DNA from: Rheinheimera pacifica
GTDB lineage: Bacteria > Pseudomonadota > Gammaproteobacteria > Enterobacterales > Alteromonadaceae
NCBI RefSeq assembly: GCF_900108485.1
Contig: NZ_FNXF01000018.1
Span: 1 to 64,000 of the forward strand
DNA: 64,000 bases
Direction: 5' to 3'
Below the pieces are notes generated by a model. That model had not been told where the DNA came from, ran no database searches, and saw only the letters and a program-made list of their open reading frames with translations. Below are positions 18,290 through 28,347 of the stretch, one piece after another (positions within the stretch are counted from its first letter, which is position 1; each line of letters starts with the position of its first letter). The position numbers and the translations under genes were made by a program.

Positions 18290-19927
18290 ATGATTGCAAT
18301 AGATAAAACCACTTCAATTAAAAATGCATTGATTTGGGTGATTATGCTGATTTGCAGTCTTACGCTGTGTCTGGCCATGATTGTCTCCGCCACTCAGGAT
18401 GTTAAATTACAGCGTAAAAAACTGGTATCACAGCTAGAAGGTTACATCAGCATTATTGCATTTAACGCCAGCAGCAGTATTTTGCAGGACAATGCTGACA
18501 TTGAGGAAAACCGCTTAAGCTCATTTGCCGCGGTTAATATTTTGCACAATATACATATTTATAAAAAACAGCCCGACAGTAATGCGTTAAGTTTTTTTGC
18601 CAGCTACAACCGCAGAGATATAGGCCCTTACCCGGTACAATTTGACCGCATCCAGCAGTTTATAACACCGGTGATCAGCAGCAACTATATAGAAATAACC
18701 AAACCCATTAGTTATGAGGGCAACTTGCTGGGCTATGTGTATGTCCGTGCCAGCCAGGAAGAGCTCAGCTCTTACATTCAAACCCGGATCCTGCTTGATA
18801 TTCTGATCGCACTGGTAGCACTGATCAGTGCATTTTTTATCAGCTCGCGTTTGCAGCGCCGTTTTACCGCACCGATAGAAACCTTACTTAGTGTGGTGCA
18901 AAAGGTAGCCAAAGAGAAAAACTATCAAATCCGGGCGCCGGTGGCCCCGATCAAAGAATACAATATGCTCAGCCGCGCCTTTAACACTATGCTGGACAGA
19001 ATTGAGCAGCAAATCAGCAAACTGCAACAGGCCGAACAGGAAAACCGTCAGCTAACCCTTAGCCTTGAGCAAAAAATCGGCCAGCGCACCGAGGCTTTAA
19101 AAACATCAAACCAGGAACTGCTAAATACTCTGGCAACACTGCATCAGTATCAGAACCAGATAGTTGAAACCGAAAAAATGGCCAGCCTTGGCCAGATGGT
19201 GGCAGGGGTTGCGCATGAAGTAAACACCCCCATTGGTTTAGGTGTTACAGCATCAACGCTGCTGCAGGACAAGCTGACAGATATTCAAAAAGCCTTTGAT
19301 GAAAAAAAGCTGACTTCATCCCAGCTGGCGAAATTTTTGTCTGAAAGCAAAGAAAACCTAGGCATTATTTACCGCAATATGGAGCGGGCAGCCAGCCTGA
19401 TCTCCAGCTTTAAACGGGTAGCTGTTGATCAGTCAAATGAGAACCGCCGCCAGTTCAACATGTTACAACTAATTAATGAAGTATTACTGTCGCTGCGGCC
19501 AAACCTGAAAAAAACCCAACACCAGATTTTAATTGATTGCCCGGCAGAACTCGAACTGGACAGCAAACCCGGCCCGATTAATCAAATTTTGATTAACCTG
19601 ATTATGAACAGCCTGATCCACGCCTTTGAACATATAGAACAAGGCGAAATGCATATTGCGGTTCAGGTAAAAGATAATCGCTGTTTTCTCAGCTACAGTG
19701 ATAATGGCGCCGGGGTACCGGAATCGATTAAAAAACGTATTTTCGACCCCTTTGTCACCACCAAACGCGGTGAAGGTGGCAGTGGCCTGGGTTTGCATTT
19801 GGTTTATAATTTAGTTACTCAGGCTCTTAACGGCAAAATTCAGTTAGAAAGCACGCTCGGTGCTGGTATTCAAATTCAGATAGATTTCCCCGTGATAGTA
19901 AAAACTGCACGGCTGGCGCAGAAATAA
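18290..19927 (+). CDS. membrane sensor histidine kinase (orphan)
   Basis: 545 residues. TM1 (about 12-32), a periplasmic sensor of about 130 residues, TM2 (about 168-186), HAMP (about 190-243), a coiled coil rich in Gln/Glu, then HisKA with phospho-acceptor His309 in GVAHEVNTPIGLG. The HATPase domain has N-box NLIMNSLIHAF, DNGAGVP and GGSGLGLHLV. The H-box variant with VNTPIG is typical of stand-alone kinases without an adjacent regulator. arcA follows 180 bp later but ArcA has its own kinase, so a partner relation is unlikely though possible. Confidence 0.85.
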   Translation: MIAIDKTTSIKNALIWVIMLICSLTLCLAMIVSATQDVKLQRKKLVSQLEGYISIIAFNASSSILQDNADIEENRLSSFAAVNILHNIHIYKKQPDSNALSFFASYNRRDIGPYPVQFDRIQQFITPVISSNYIEITKPISYEGNLLGYVYVRASQEELSSYIQTRILLDILIALVALISAFFISSRLQRRFTAPIETLLSVVQKVAKEKNYQIRAPVAPIKEYNMLSRAFNTMLDRIEQQISKLQQAEQENRQLTLSLEQKIGQRTEALKTSNQELLNTLATLHQYQNQIVETEKMASLGQMVAGVAHEVNTPIGLGVTASTLLQDKLTDIQKAFDEKKLTSSQLAKFLSESKENLGIIYRNMERAASLISSFKRVAVDQSNENRRQFNMLQLINEVLLSLRPNLKKTQHQILIDCPAELELDSKPGPINQILINLIMNSLIHAFEHIEQGEMHIAVQVKDNRCFLSYSDNGAGVPESIKKRIFDPFVTTKRGEGGSGLGLHLVYNLVTQALNGKIQLESTLGAGIQIQIDFPVIVKTARLAQK

Positions 19928-20107
19928 ACAACTATAACTGATGCTACTTTGGTCGAATGGAACATTAGCTGCGACTAATTGTTAACAAAAGAACTTGTTA
20001 ACAATTGGACAGATGGTTATAATTACGTATTATTTGACAAATCGACGTCATCTATAACACGCTTAAGCATTATAAATTTCACAAAATTCACATAAGGTTT
20101 AACTCCA

Positions 20108-20815
20108 ATGCAAACACCTGTGATTCTCATAGTTGAAGACGAAGAAGTAACCCGTTTAAATCTGGTTAGCCTGTTTCAGGGAGAGGGCTATGATGTTATC
20201 GAGGCGGTAAACGGCGAGGAGATGAACCAGAAGCTTACTGAAAATCAGGTAAATCTGGTCGTCATGGATATTAACCTGCCAGGTAAAAATGGCCTGATCC
20301 TGGCCCGCGAACTGCGTCAGCGCGAAAATATCGGTTTAATTTTCCTGACCGGCCGCGACAGTGAAGTAGACCGCATTCTGGGATTGGAAATTGGTGCAGA
20401 CGATTACCTGACCAAACCATTTAACCCACGCGAATTAACTATCCGTGCCCGCAACCTGTTAAGCCGCACGGTGGCTCAGCCGGTAGTTGAAGAGCATAAA
20501 AGCATAGTTAAGTTTAATGGCTGGACACTGGATGAAAACAGCCGCAACCTGACTTCGCCCAAAGGCGTTGCCCGCCGTTTGCCCAAAGGCGAATATCGTG
20601 CGCTACGTTTAATGCTGGATACACCGGGCAAGATTTTCACCCGTGAGCAGTTAATCCGCCATATGACAGGCCGTGATTTACGCCCGAATGACCGTACTGT
20701 AGATGTAACTATCCGCCGTATCCGTAAGCATTTTGAATCTGATATTGAAAGCCCTGAGTTAATCAGCACCATCCATGGTGAAGGTTACCGCTTCGTGGGT
20801 AAACTGGAAAAGTAA
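20108..20815 (+). CDS. arcA: two-component response regulator ArcA
   Basis: 235 residues, OmpR/PhoB class. The receiver has the acidic pair in VEDEEVTR, phospho-Asp54 in VVMDINLPG and Lys in YLTKPF; the winged-helix DNA-binding domain ends in [14 protein letters not shown]. ArcA represses aerobic respiratory genes when oxygen is low. Its kinase gene arcB lies tail to tail with it, only 4 bp between stops, unlike E. coli where the two are far apart. Confidence 0.93.
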   Translation: MQTPVILIVEDEEVTRLNLVSLFQGEGYDVIEAVNGEEMNQKLTENQVNLVVMDINLPGKNGLILARELRQRENIGLIFLTGRDSEVDRILGLEIGADDYLTKPFNPRELTIRARNLLSRTVAQPVVEEHKSIVKFNGWTLDENSRNLTSPKGVARRLPKGEYRALRLMLDTPGKIFTREQLIRHMTGRDLRPNDRTVDVTIRRIRKHFESDIESPELISTIHGEGYRFVGKLEK

Positions 20816-20819
20816 GCCC

Positions 20820-23111
20820 TTAAGCGTTTTCAATATATTCCGACAGAGCAGCCAGGTGCTGCTCTGTTTTTAAATGAAAGTCTACCAGTTGCCGCTCTAA
20901 CCCCTGCCAGTTAATTTGTTCCTGCTCCATCCGCTTGGCCTGTTGCTGCACCCATAACAAACCAACCGATGCTGCTGCACCTTTTAGCTTGTGCGCCGCT
21001 TCCTGAAAATCTTTTTCCTGCCGTTGTACTGCTGTTTCCATTAGCTTATTCATATAGCCAGGCAATAACTGGGCAAATAGCTGGGCACTGCGTTTCATGG
21101 CATCTTTACCCAGCGACTGAATGTAGTCATTCAGGGTGCCAACATCCAGAACCTGGTTTTCATTGCTTACACTGGCCGGTTTTACCTGTTGCAACCGCAC
21201 TGCGCTGGGTGAAAATAGCCGTGCCAGCATTAAATCCAGCTTAGTGGTGTTGATAGGTTTGGCCAGTGCACCGTCTACCTGCACACCATCCAGTTGCTGT
21301 TCAGCTTTACGCACATTGGCACTTAATACCACTATAGGCAGAGCTGATAAATGTTCCTCATCGCGGATATAACGGGCGATTTGCTCGCCGCCCATATCGG
21401 GCAGTTGCATATCCAGCAACACCAAATCAATATCATCTTCGGTTTCAAGCAAGGCAATAGCATCTTCACCGGTTTCAGCATGAATAACACTATGGCCACG
21501 TTGCTCCAGCAACCCTATAGCAATTTCGGCATTTAGCGGCACATCTTCTATCAGCAGTATGGTCAGCTCTGGGCAGCTTATTGCCTGTTGTTGTTCTTGC
21601 TGTACTAGTTCTGTAGGCAATAGCACCGCAAAGCTACTGCCCTTACCTACTTCGCTGCTAACACTGATATTACCCTGCATTGCCTCAACCAGCGCCCGCG
21701 ACACGGATAAGCCTATGCCGGAGCCAATAATACTTAAGCGGCGGCCATCATTAGATTTGTAGTACATATCAAAGATGCGCTCCTGCTCTTGAGCAGCGAT
21801 ACCAATACCAGTGTCTTCGATATTAAAATGCAGCCGGTTATTTATTGCATCCAGTTTGCAATACAGGCTTACAGAGCCTGCAGCGGTAAATTTCACCGCA
21901 TTATTAAGCAAATTCCACAGCACCTGGCGCAACCGGGTTGGATCCATTCTTAAATAAACATCCAGCTCGCCTTCACAACTTAGTTTGAATTCCAGCCCTT
22001 TTTGCTGGCACAGCAACTCGGCAAAATTTGCGATGTCATTGATAAACTGCCGGAATGACACGCTATGGTAAACAATGTCGAGATCCTGCCGGTCAATTTT
22101 GTCCAGATCGATAATATCGTTAAAAATATTACCCAGTGTTTCCGCGCTGCTGAAAATGGTATTGGCCCAGCCATGTTGCTGCTTGCTGAGTTTACTCTCC
22201 AGTAAACGCCGGCTTAAACCCACAATACCGTTTAGCGGCGTTCTGAGCTCATGGCTTAACGTAGCAATAAATTTACCTTTATCCAAATAAGCTTTCTCCA
22301 GCGCCTGCTCGGCCAGCTTACGCGAGGTAATATCCCGGCCAAAACCCAGTAAACCGATATAACGGCCATAGCGGTCATAAAATGGCACTTTACGCATTTC
22401 AAACCACAGCACCTGGCCATCATCTTTGACAAATTCGACGTCTAATGTCAGTTCTGAGGGCTGTGGTGTATTGCTTTCGTGTTCAGTGAGGATAGCGGCC
22501 TGAGCACTGTCAGCGGTGTATATTTCTGCCGGGTAATGGCCAATAAGCTCACGGGCTGTTTTACCCATAATAGCTTCAAACATTTTATTGCAACTGGCAA
22601 AACGGCCGGTTTCGTCGCGGTAGTAGAATAAGTCAGGCGAGCTGTCAACGATTGAGCGGATCAGCAGGCTTTGCTCTTCCAGTTCTATCTGGGCTTTTTT
22701 ACGTTCGGCAATTTCTTTGCGCAGTTCATCAATCGCCCGGCGCTTAGCCTGAAAGGCTTTTTTCCGCTCTTCAATCTCAAAATTTAACTGGCGGATATTA
22801 TCCTGCATACCTTCGTTCAGTAACCGCTCCTGATGAGCAGAATCAATCAGGTAAGACAAGGCAGCATCAAGGTGCAGTACCAGATAAAAAATAAAGCTGA
22901 TAAACACCGGCCCCAACGCCAGGGTAAATAACAGCGCGCCATTTAGCAGGGTAAAATCTATTTGATTATGCAGCACCAGCTCAAGGCAAATACTAAATAA
23001 CGCAGCAAGAATAAGCAGTACCAGCTGGCAAAATAATGCCAGCTGCAGCTTACCCCATTTACGGATCCAGGCCGCAAAGATCCTGACGTGTGGATGAACC
23101 GGACCTTGCAT
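20820..23111 (-). CDS. arcB: hybrid sensor kinase ArcB
   Basis: 763 residues with full ArcB architecture: two transmembrane helices near the N terminus (about 24-45 and 58-80), a linker coiled coil (95-150), a PAS domain (about 150-265), HisKA with His287 in LSHELRTPLNG, HATPase with GSGIGLSVSRALVEAM, a receiver with Asp567 in LVLLDMQLPDMGG, and an HPt domain with His707 in AAHKLKGAAASVG. It senses quinone redox state and phosphorylates ArcA through the His-Asp-His relay. The three relay residues are present. It starts 25 bp after the end of the cyanophycinase-like gene on the same strand, so some read-through is possible. Confidence 0.93.
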   Translation of the reverse strand: MQGPVHPHVRIFAAWIRKWGKLQLALFCQLVLLILAALFSICLELVLHNQIDFTLLNGALLFTLALGPVFISFIFYLVLHLDAALSYLIDSAHQERLLNEGMQDNIRQLNFEIEERKKAFQAKRRAIDELRKEIAERKKAQIELEEQSLLIRSIVDSSPDLFYYRDETGRFASCNKMFEAIMGKTARELIGHYPAEIYTADSAQAAILTEHESNTPQPSELTLDVEFVKDDGQVLWFEMRKVPFYDRYGRYIGLLGFGRDITSRKLAEQALEKAYLDKGKFIATLSHELRTPLNGIVGLSRRLLESKLSKQQHGWANTIFSSAETLGNIFNDIIDLDKIDRQDLDIVYHSVSFRQFINDIANFAELLCQQKGLEFKLSCEGELDVYLRMDPTRLRQVLWNLLNNAVKFTAAGSVSLYCKLDAINNRLHFNIEDTGIGIAAQEQERIFDMYYKSNDGRRLSIIGSGIGLSVSRALVEAMQGNISVSSEVGKGSSFAVLLPTELVQQEQQQAISCPELTILLIEDVPLNAEIAIGLLEQRGHSVIHAETGEDAIALLETEDDIDLVLLDMQLPDMGGEQIARYIRDEEHLSALPIVVLSANVRKAEQQLDGVQVDGALAKPINTTKLDLMLARLFSPSAVRLQQVKPASVSNENQVLDVGTLNDYIQSLGKDAMKRSAQLFAQLLPGYMNKLMETAVQRQEKDFQEAAHKLKGAAASVGLLWVQQQAKRMEQEQINWQGLERQLVDFHLKTEQHLAALSEYIENA

Positions 23112-23135
23112 CAGGCTGTTACCTCATATGATGTG

Positions 23136-24986
23136 TTACTGCACAGGTTGAACATCAACCCTGAAATTACGATACGAACAGTACTGCACCTCTTTATCCT
23201 GCAACTGGTAAACGCCCTGCCGGGCATACGACGAATGATCTTTATACAGGCTTATTTGTTGACCCTGGCCAACCTTTACCGCCTTACCATCGGCCTGGCG
23301 GCTTTGAGTTAAACAAAGCAAATGTGCCAGTTGCTTATAGTTGTCGCGTTCAAACAACTCGCCAGACGCCAGCATAGGCGCCTGCATATTATTCGGTGCA
23401 AACTTCCAGGCGGCAAAACGGGTGCGTAACACACCGTCTTTTATCTCCATCGCATCGCCGCGGGTCAGGTAATGTGTGTTAACTTGCTTAATGACTGTTG
23501 CACTACCCTCGCCTGCATTTTGCATACCTTGCGTATCAACGACATACACTCCAGCCGCCCCTAACACAGACATTTTCACTTCTGGCTCGCTGTCTGAATT
23601 GCTAAAACCAACCAGCATTGCCGTAGCTTCATCAATCCCAAAGCCAAAACGGGTTTGCGTATCGTTCAGTAAACGAATTAAACGCCCCTGGCGGCCACGT
23701 TCAGAAAAATGTGTATCCAGTACTCCCCAGGAAAACAAGCCGAGACCACCAGTTGAGGTAAAAGTAAGATGATTTTCTGCCAGACCATTACTACAACTTT
23801 GATCTTTGTCGCAGCCAGGCTGTGGTGCTGGCAAATCAAAAGCGCCAAAGCGCATAGCATTATAGCTGTCGCCATTGCTAATCATCGGCGTTATACGGCC
23901 CTGATATGAGCCTCCTGACATCACAGCAGTACCAGCACTGGTGCCGGCAACAATAATCTGGCCCGCATCTAGCATTGATTGTATTTGCTTTAGTTCAGCC
24001 GATACACTGCCATCTTCCAGCCTGAGGGCCTGCAATGTCAGGCTTTGATCACCACCATTAATAAAAATAGCGTCTGCCCGGCGGATCTGCTCAACAGCTG
24101 CTGCAGTGCCTTGCTGACAAAACTCCCTCAGCTGCTGCATCAAATCAGGATAAACCCGCTCCCGCTGATAAGTACCATGATAAGCCGCCAGATATTGCGG
24201 TAATTGCGCGCATGACGGTTTATTGTCCACGCGGTTTTGTTGGGCAGCCTGATAGGCGGCGTTAATGGGTAACCAACTGACGTCTGCACCAGCTTCTGTA
24301 AATAAATTAGTGTAAAAATCGACCGCTGCAAATGGATCACGGCTGGAAGCGGTAACCACTAACACACGGGGCTTTCGCGCAGGCCCTGCCACCTGCTGAG
24401 CTAACTCAACGATTTTCCGATACAGCTCTATGGAAAATGCATCGCTGGTTTGTGCCAGATTGGCGTATTCTTTTTGCCTTTGCGGTGTGCGTCGCCGAGT
24501 AGTGTTATCTTGCGCTGTCGCCATTACCTGAAGCTGATCAAGTACAAAGTTGCGCTCACGATCACTTAGTTGGCTATAGTTTTCTTTTCCTGATACCCAG
24601 ATACCGTCAATTTCTATTTCTGCCGAGCGCCACAACCTTAGCAGTTCACGCTCGGACACTTGTTCGTTGTTTATTCTGCTACGAACAAACTCCAGCAATG
24701 CCAGCGTTTGTTGTTGTTCTATTGCGCGCTCCGGGTTCCAAAAACTGTCACCGGCAATATTGTTCAGATGTGCTGTCGATACGCTAAATAAATCCGCAGA
24801 CTTCGCTGCAGCAGAAAATAAATCTGGCGCCGAGCAACCCCGGGTATTTACAGAGGTACAACTTTGCAAGCCACCGCCAACTAACACCAAAGAGTAATCG
24901 GGAAATTTTTTACTGGCCCCCGTGGTTGCAGCAGAAACAGAGCAAGCCAACAGGCTGGCAGTGATATAAAAGCTCAGTGATCTCAT
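23136..24986 (-). CDS. exported cyanophycinase-like peptidase (S51 family)
   Basis: 616 residues with an N-terminal signal peptide (MRSLSFYITASLLACSVSAA). The S51/cyanophycinase core shows VLVGGG, FINGGDQ, the nucleophile Ser350 in AGTSAGTAVMSGG, DTHFSERGRQGRLIRLL and GIDEATAMLV. Cyanophycinase cuts multi-L-arginyl-poly-L-aspartate into beta-Asp-Arg dipeptides. The protein is longer than cyanobacterial CphB (about 270 residues), with an additional region between the N-terminal GGG strand and the core. Start 24986 has an AAGAG-type ribosome site; the frame extends 36 bp upstream. Divergent from a TonB receptor, permease and isoaspartyl dipeptidase, which supports cyanophycin use. Polymer specificity is inferred. 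Confidence 0.82.
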   Translation of the reverse strand: MRSLSFYITASLLACSVSAATTGASKKFPDYSLVLVGGGLQSCTSVNTRGCSAPDLFSAAAKSADLFSVSTAHLNNIAGDSFWNPERAIEQQQTLALLEFVRSRINNEQVSERELLRLWRSAEIEIDGIWVSGKENYSQLSDRERNFVLDQLQVMATAQDNTTRRRTPQRQKEYANLAQTSDAFSIELYRKIVELAQQVAGPARKPRVLVVTASSRDPFAAVDFYTNLFTEAGADVSWLPINAAYQAAQQNRVDNKPSCAQLPQYLAAYHGTYQRERVYPDLMQQLREFCQQGTAAAVEQIRRADAIFINGGDQSLTLQALRLEDGSVSAELKQIQSMLDAGQIIVAGTSAGTAVMSGGSYQGRITPMISNGDSYNAMRFGAFDLPAPQPGCDKDQSCSNGLAENHLTFTSTGGLGLFSWGVLDTHFSERGRQGRLIRLLNDTQTRFGFGIDEATAMLVGFSNSDSEPEVKMSVLGAAGVYVVDTQGMQNAGEGSATVIKQVNTHYLTRGDAMEIKDGVLRTRFAAWKFAPNNMQAPMLASGELFERDNYKQLAHLLCLTQSRQADGKAVKVGQGQQISLYKDHSSYARQGVYQLQDKEVQYCSYRNFRVDVQPVQ

Positions 24987-25353
24987 TATTCTCTTTCTTA
25001 TTTTAAGCGCAGAAGTATACAACTACCACGACCACAGATAGGTACCAAAAAATTAATACGGCATAGATTATCCTGTATTGACTTCTTTGCCAATTAGCAG
25101 TAATTCTATTGCTGTTGTTTAACTGATCACACATCATTTTGGTAGCGATATGTTAAAGAAAGCCTTCGCGCTTAGCTTATATCACTACTCGTCCTACTAC
25201 CTGTCGGAGTGGTTTAACGAGTAGACACACGTCAGACACTAAACCGTGTCTGGCAGGTCTCTATTCCTGCACCACAACAACTAACATAAATAATTATAAG
25301 CACACCAATTCGGACCATACCGAAGGCTGTGCCATGTTAAGACAGGTGTATCT
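24987..25353. promoter_or_regulatory. divergent control region of the cyanophycinase / TonB receptor genes
   Basis: 367 bp without a gene, between divergent starts. It contains a hairpin-forming inverted repeat at 25231-25254 (CAGACAC / GTGTCTG, extendable to 9 bp with one wobble, 6-nt loop) and a looser ACTCGT / ACGAGT pair around 25187-25222. No T-run follows, so these are more likely operator or mRNA-leader structures than terminators. Confidence 0.45.
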
Positions 25354-28287
25354 ATGCGCAAACTATCTCCTTTAGCGCTGGCTGTTGCCAGCAGCTTTTT
25401 CACAACTCCACTGGTTTTCGCTGCTGACGAAGTAGCAAAAGCAGAACAGAAAATTGAAAAAATCGAAATCACAGGCTCACGCATTCGTGGTGTAGATTTA
25501 GAGGGTACGCAACCCCTTACAGTCATTTCAGCTGATGATATTAAGAACTCCGGCGCCAGCTCAGTATATGAACTGCTTAAAGACTTAGGCCAGGTTCGCG
25601 GTGGTACCGGCACTTTTTCCACTTCAGAAAGTGGTGCAACGTCGACCTCCACACCGGCCGGTCAAGCTGCCGCCTCTTTGCGGGGTTTAGGCCCTTCTTC
25701 TACGTTGACGCTGATTAACGGACGCAGAGTTGCAGCATCGTCTTTTGCTGCCGGCACGCAAAATTTTGTTGATGTAAACAGTATCCCGCTGGCGGCAATT
25801 GAGCGCGTTGAAATTCTGGCTACCGGCGCCTCGGCTATTTATGGCGCTGATGCAGTAGCCGGTGTAATAAACTACATTCTGAAAAAAGACTACGAGGGGG
25901 CCGAAGTTACCCTGTCTTATGCAAACAGCACGGCATCATCAAATGATGCGAAAGTTAATGCTAACCTGCTATTTGGTACCAACTTTGCCGGTGGCAATTT
26001 AACCTTGTTTGCCGACCTTTTCGATCGCAAAGGCTATATGGCATCAGACAGAGCTTTCACCTCACAGCCGGCTTTGCAAAGTAACTACTCTTACCTGCCT
26101 AAATTGCGTGACGGCGCCAATATAAACTTCTATTCAGCACGCAACGGTGATGAAATTGGCAATCCAAACTGCACCAACCCGTTAGTCACTACCGAGTTTG
26201 GTGAAGAAATTTGTGCTTACTACGCAAATCAGGACGACCAACTGGAAAGCCCGTTTGAAAGCCAATCTGCCGGGTTTATTTTTACCAAAGATATAAACGG
26301 CTTAGTTTGGAATACCGACTTTTTCTACAGCACAACAAAATCAACAGCGATTTCCTCACCGGCACCAATAGAGCAGGTGGAGCAAATAAATCCGGATCAC
26401 GGTGCCTGGATTCCGGAAACCGCGCTGGATATTTACCCGTCGGAATATGCCGACTTTTTATTTGACGAACTGTGGATAGACCCGTTTAACACTGTCGCAG
26501 GCCAACGCTTATGGGGGTTCCAGTACAGTGCCCGCTTTAATGATCCCCGTACCATAGAAAACAAAACAGATTCGTTCCGTCTAACCAGCTCAATTGCCGG
26601 AGACGTGGCTGACTGGCAGTGGGAAACGGCAATCCTGCTGTCACAATCGCAATCTAAACAAAAAGCCATAGCCGGTATTTACAACCGCTATAAATATAGC
26701 GCTCTGGTGCATGGTGAGTTGTGTAGCAACGGTGCTATCGCCGACTTTGATCCGGACAGTGGCTTAAATTGCTCTGCAGGCAATTTGCTGAGCGCTTTTA
26801 ATCCTCTGCTGCAAAATGATGCTGCTAATGACGCCTTGCTATCAAATGCGCAAGAAGTACCAACACGCGATGGTAAAAGTACCGTGTTCGGCTGGGATCT
26901 GCGTTTTAGCGGCGACTTGATGCAGTTTAATGATGACGTTATCCGCGCGGCATTTGGTGTAGAAGCACGCAAAGAAAAAATCACTGATACGCCATCGTTA
27001 AACGCCAGAGCACGGCCGGAAAACCGTTATCTGGTTGATGTGTTCGGTTTTGGCTCCAGCTTATCAGCCGCTGACAGAACCCAGGCTGCCGCCTATGCCG
27101 AGGTTTATGCACCGTTAAGCAGCACTGTTGAACTGCAACTGGCTGGCCGGTACGACTATTACGACGATTTTGGCAGCACCTTTAACCCTAAAGTGGGCCT
27201 TACCTGGCGTCCGCTGGACAGCTTAGCTGTTCGTGGTTCATGGGCTACCTCTTTCAGAGCACCATCACTGACGCAAGCAGGTGTAAAACTAAGAACAACC
27301 ACAGCCACCTATGATTGCAGTGCAAATCAAACTGTTTCAGATCTTTACTGTGAAGGTTTCGGCGATGTGCGCCGTCCCAACGTGCTGGAGCTGGGCAACC
27401 CGGATTTACAAGCTGAAACCTCAGAATCACGTAGCGTAGGTTTTGCCTGGAGCCCAACTCAGGATACCACCTTAACGGTGGATTATTGGCAGTTTAGCCA
27501 TAAAAAGCTGGTAGACACTGATCTGACAGCCATGTTAGCAAGAACAGCAACAGACGCATCCGTGCGCCATTGCGGCCTGGTGCCGGAAGGTGCAACGGGT
27601 ATCGCTTATAACCCGGACTTGTGTTTGGTAACAGATCAAGCAGGCCTCACCGTAGAAGATGATGGTGCAAATATGCAGCAAATACTCGCGGCCTGGGTAG
27701 ACTTCGATGCGCCTCGTTTTGATGAATTGCCATTGCTACGCGACCATGTAATCCAGTTAGAAAATGTTGGCCAACAAGATGTTAAAGGTATAGATTTTCG
27801 CTTTTCACACACCCTGGATCTTATTGGCGGGCGCTTAGGCTTAGATGCAGACTGGACGCACTATATTAGTTTTGACCGCAATAAAGCCGGCTCTAATGAA
27901 ATCGAGTCGCTAATTGGTACTTTCCGTTACCCTGAAAACATCGCCAGTGCGCGTATTTTCTGGAGCGGTGAAGCGCTTTATTTAGGGCTGACCGCACTTT
28001 ACACCTCATCTTACAACGACGACATCAGCAGACTCAGACGTCGCAATATTAATGAGTTAAATGATTTGGGTTTGTTAGATGAAAATGGTGAGCGTGAAGT
28101 TGCAGCCTGGACCACATTACGCGCCAATATAGGCTACGATTTTGACAATGCCAGTATTAACTTTACTGTTGATAACCTGCTAGACCGCGACCCGCCGGCT
28201 GTTTACGGCTCAGCGCGCGGTTTTGATTCAATTAACCACAACGCTTTTGGCCGCAACTATAAACTATCTTTTAGTTACTTTTTTTAA
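25354..28287 (+). CDS. TonB-dependent receptor, putative beta-aspartyl peptide uptake
   Basis: 977 residues. Signal peptide (about 1-23, ending VFAA), TonB-box-like segment (KIEKIEITGSRI), a plug domain with SLRGLGPSSTLTLINGRR and EILATGASAIYGADAVAGVIN, and a barrel ending in FGRNYKLSFSYFF with terminal Phe. The plug type is that of large Alteromonadales/Caulobacter-like receptors for oligomers. It is divergent from an exported cyanophycinase and upstream of a permease and isoaspartyl dipeptidase, so transport of cyanophycin fragments is the simplest reading; specificity itself is not visible in sequence. Confidence 0.85.
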   Translation: MRKLSPLALAVASSFFTTPLVFAADEVAKAEQKIEKIEITGSRIRGVDLEGTQPLTVISADDIKNSGASSVYELLKDLGQVRGGTGTFSTSESGATSTSTPAGQAAASLRGLGPSSTLTLINGRRVAASSFAAGTQNFVDVNSIPLAAIERVEILATGASAIYGADAVAGVINYILKKDYEGAEVTLSYANSTASSNDAKVNANLLFGTNFAGGNLTLFADLFDRKGYMASDRAFTSQPALQSNYSYLPKLRDGANINFYSARNGDEIGNPNCTNPLVTTEFGEEICAYYANQDDQLESPFESQSAGFIFTKDINGLVWNTDFFYSTTKSTAISSPAPIEQVEQINPDHGAWIPETALDIYPSEYADFLFDELWIDPFNTVAGQRLWGFQYSARFNDPRTIENKTDSFRLTSSIAGDVADWQWETAILLSQSQSKQKAIAGIYNRYKYSALVHGELCSNGAIADFDPDSGLNCSAGNLLSAFNPLLQNDAANDALLSNAQEVPTRDGKSTVFGWDLRFSGDLMQFNDDVIRAAFGVEARKEKITDTPSLNARARPENRYLVDVFGFGSSLSAADRTQAAAYAEVYAPLSSTVELQLAGRYDYYDDFGSTFNPKVGLTWRPLDSLAVRGSWATSFRAPSLTQAGVKLRTTTATYDCSANQTVSDLYCEGFGDVRRPNVLELGNPDLQAETSESRSVGFAWSPTQDTTLTVDYWQFSHKKLVDTDLTAMLARTATDASVRHCGLVPEGATGIAYNPDLCLVTDQAGLTVEDDGANMQQILAAWVDFDAPRFDELPLLRDHVIQLENVGQQDVKGIDFRFSHTLDLIGGRLGLDADWTHYISFDRNKAGSNEIESLIGTFRYPENIASARIFWSGEALYLGLTALYTSSYNDDISRLRRRNINELNDLGLLDENGEREVAAWTTLRANIGYDFDNASINFTVDNLLDRDPPAVYGSARGFDSINHNAFGRNYKLSFSYFF

Positions 28288-28298
28288 GCTCTCGTAGC

Positions 28299-28325
28299 AA
28301 AGGGAGAGTTCACTCTCCCTTTTTT
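28299..28325 (+). terminator. hairpin terminator after TonB receptor
   Basis: AGGGAGAG / CTCTCCCT stem, 4-nt loop, followed by TTTTT. It lies 11 bp past the receptor stop and just ahead of the permease, so downstream genes may receive only part of the transcripts, or have their own promoter. Confidence 0.8.
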
Positions 28326-28347
28326 CGCGCTTGATATAGGTTAAGTT

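Noticed and set aside
18290-20815. Kinase-ArcA as a cognate pair
   Set aside because: ArcA has a complete ArcB in the window, and the 180-bp gap argues for separate transcripts.
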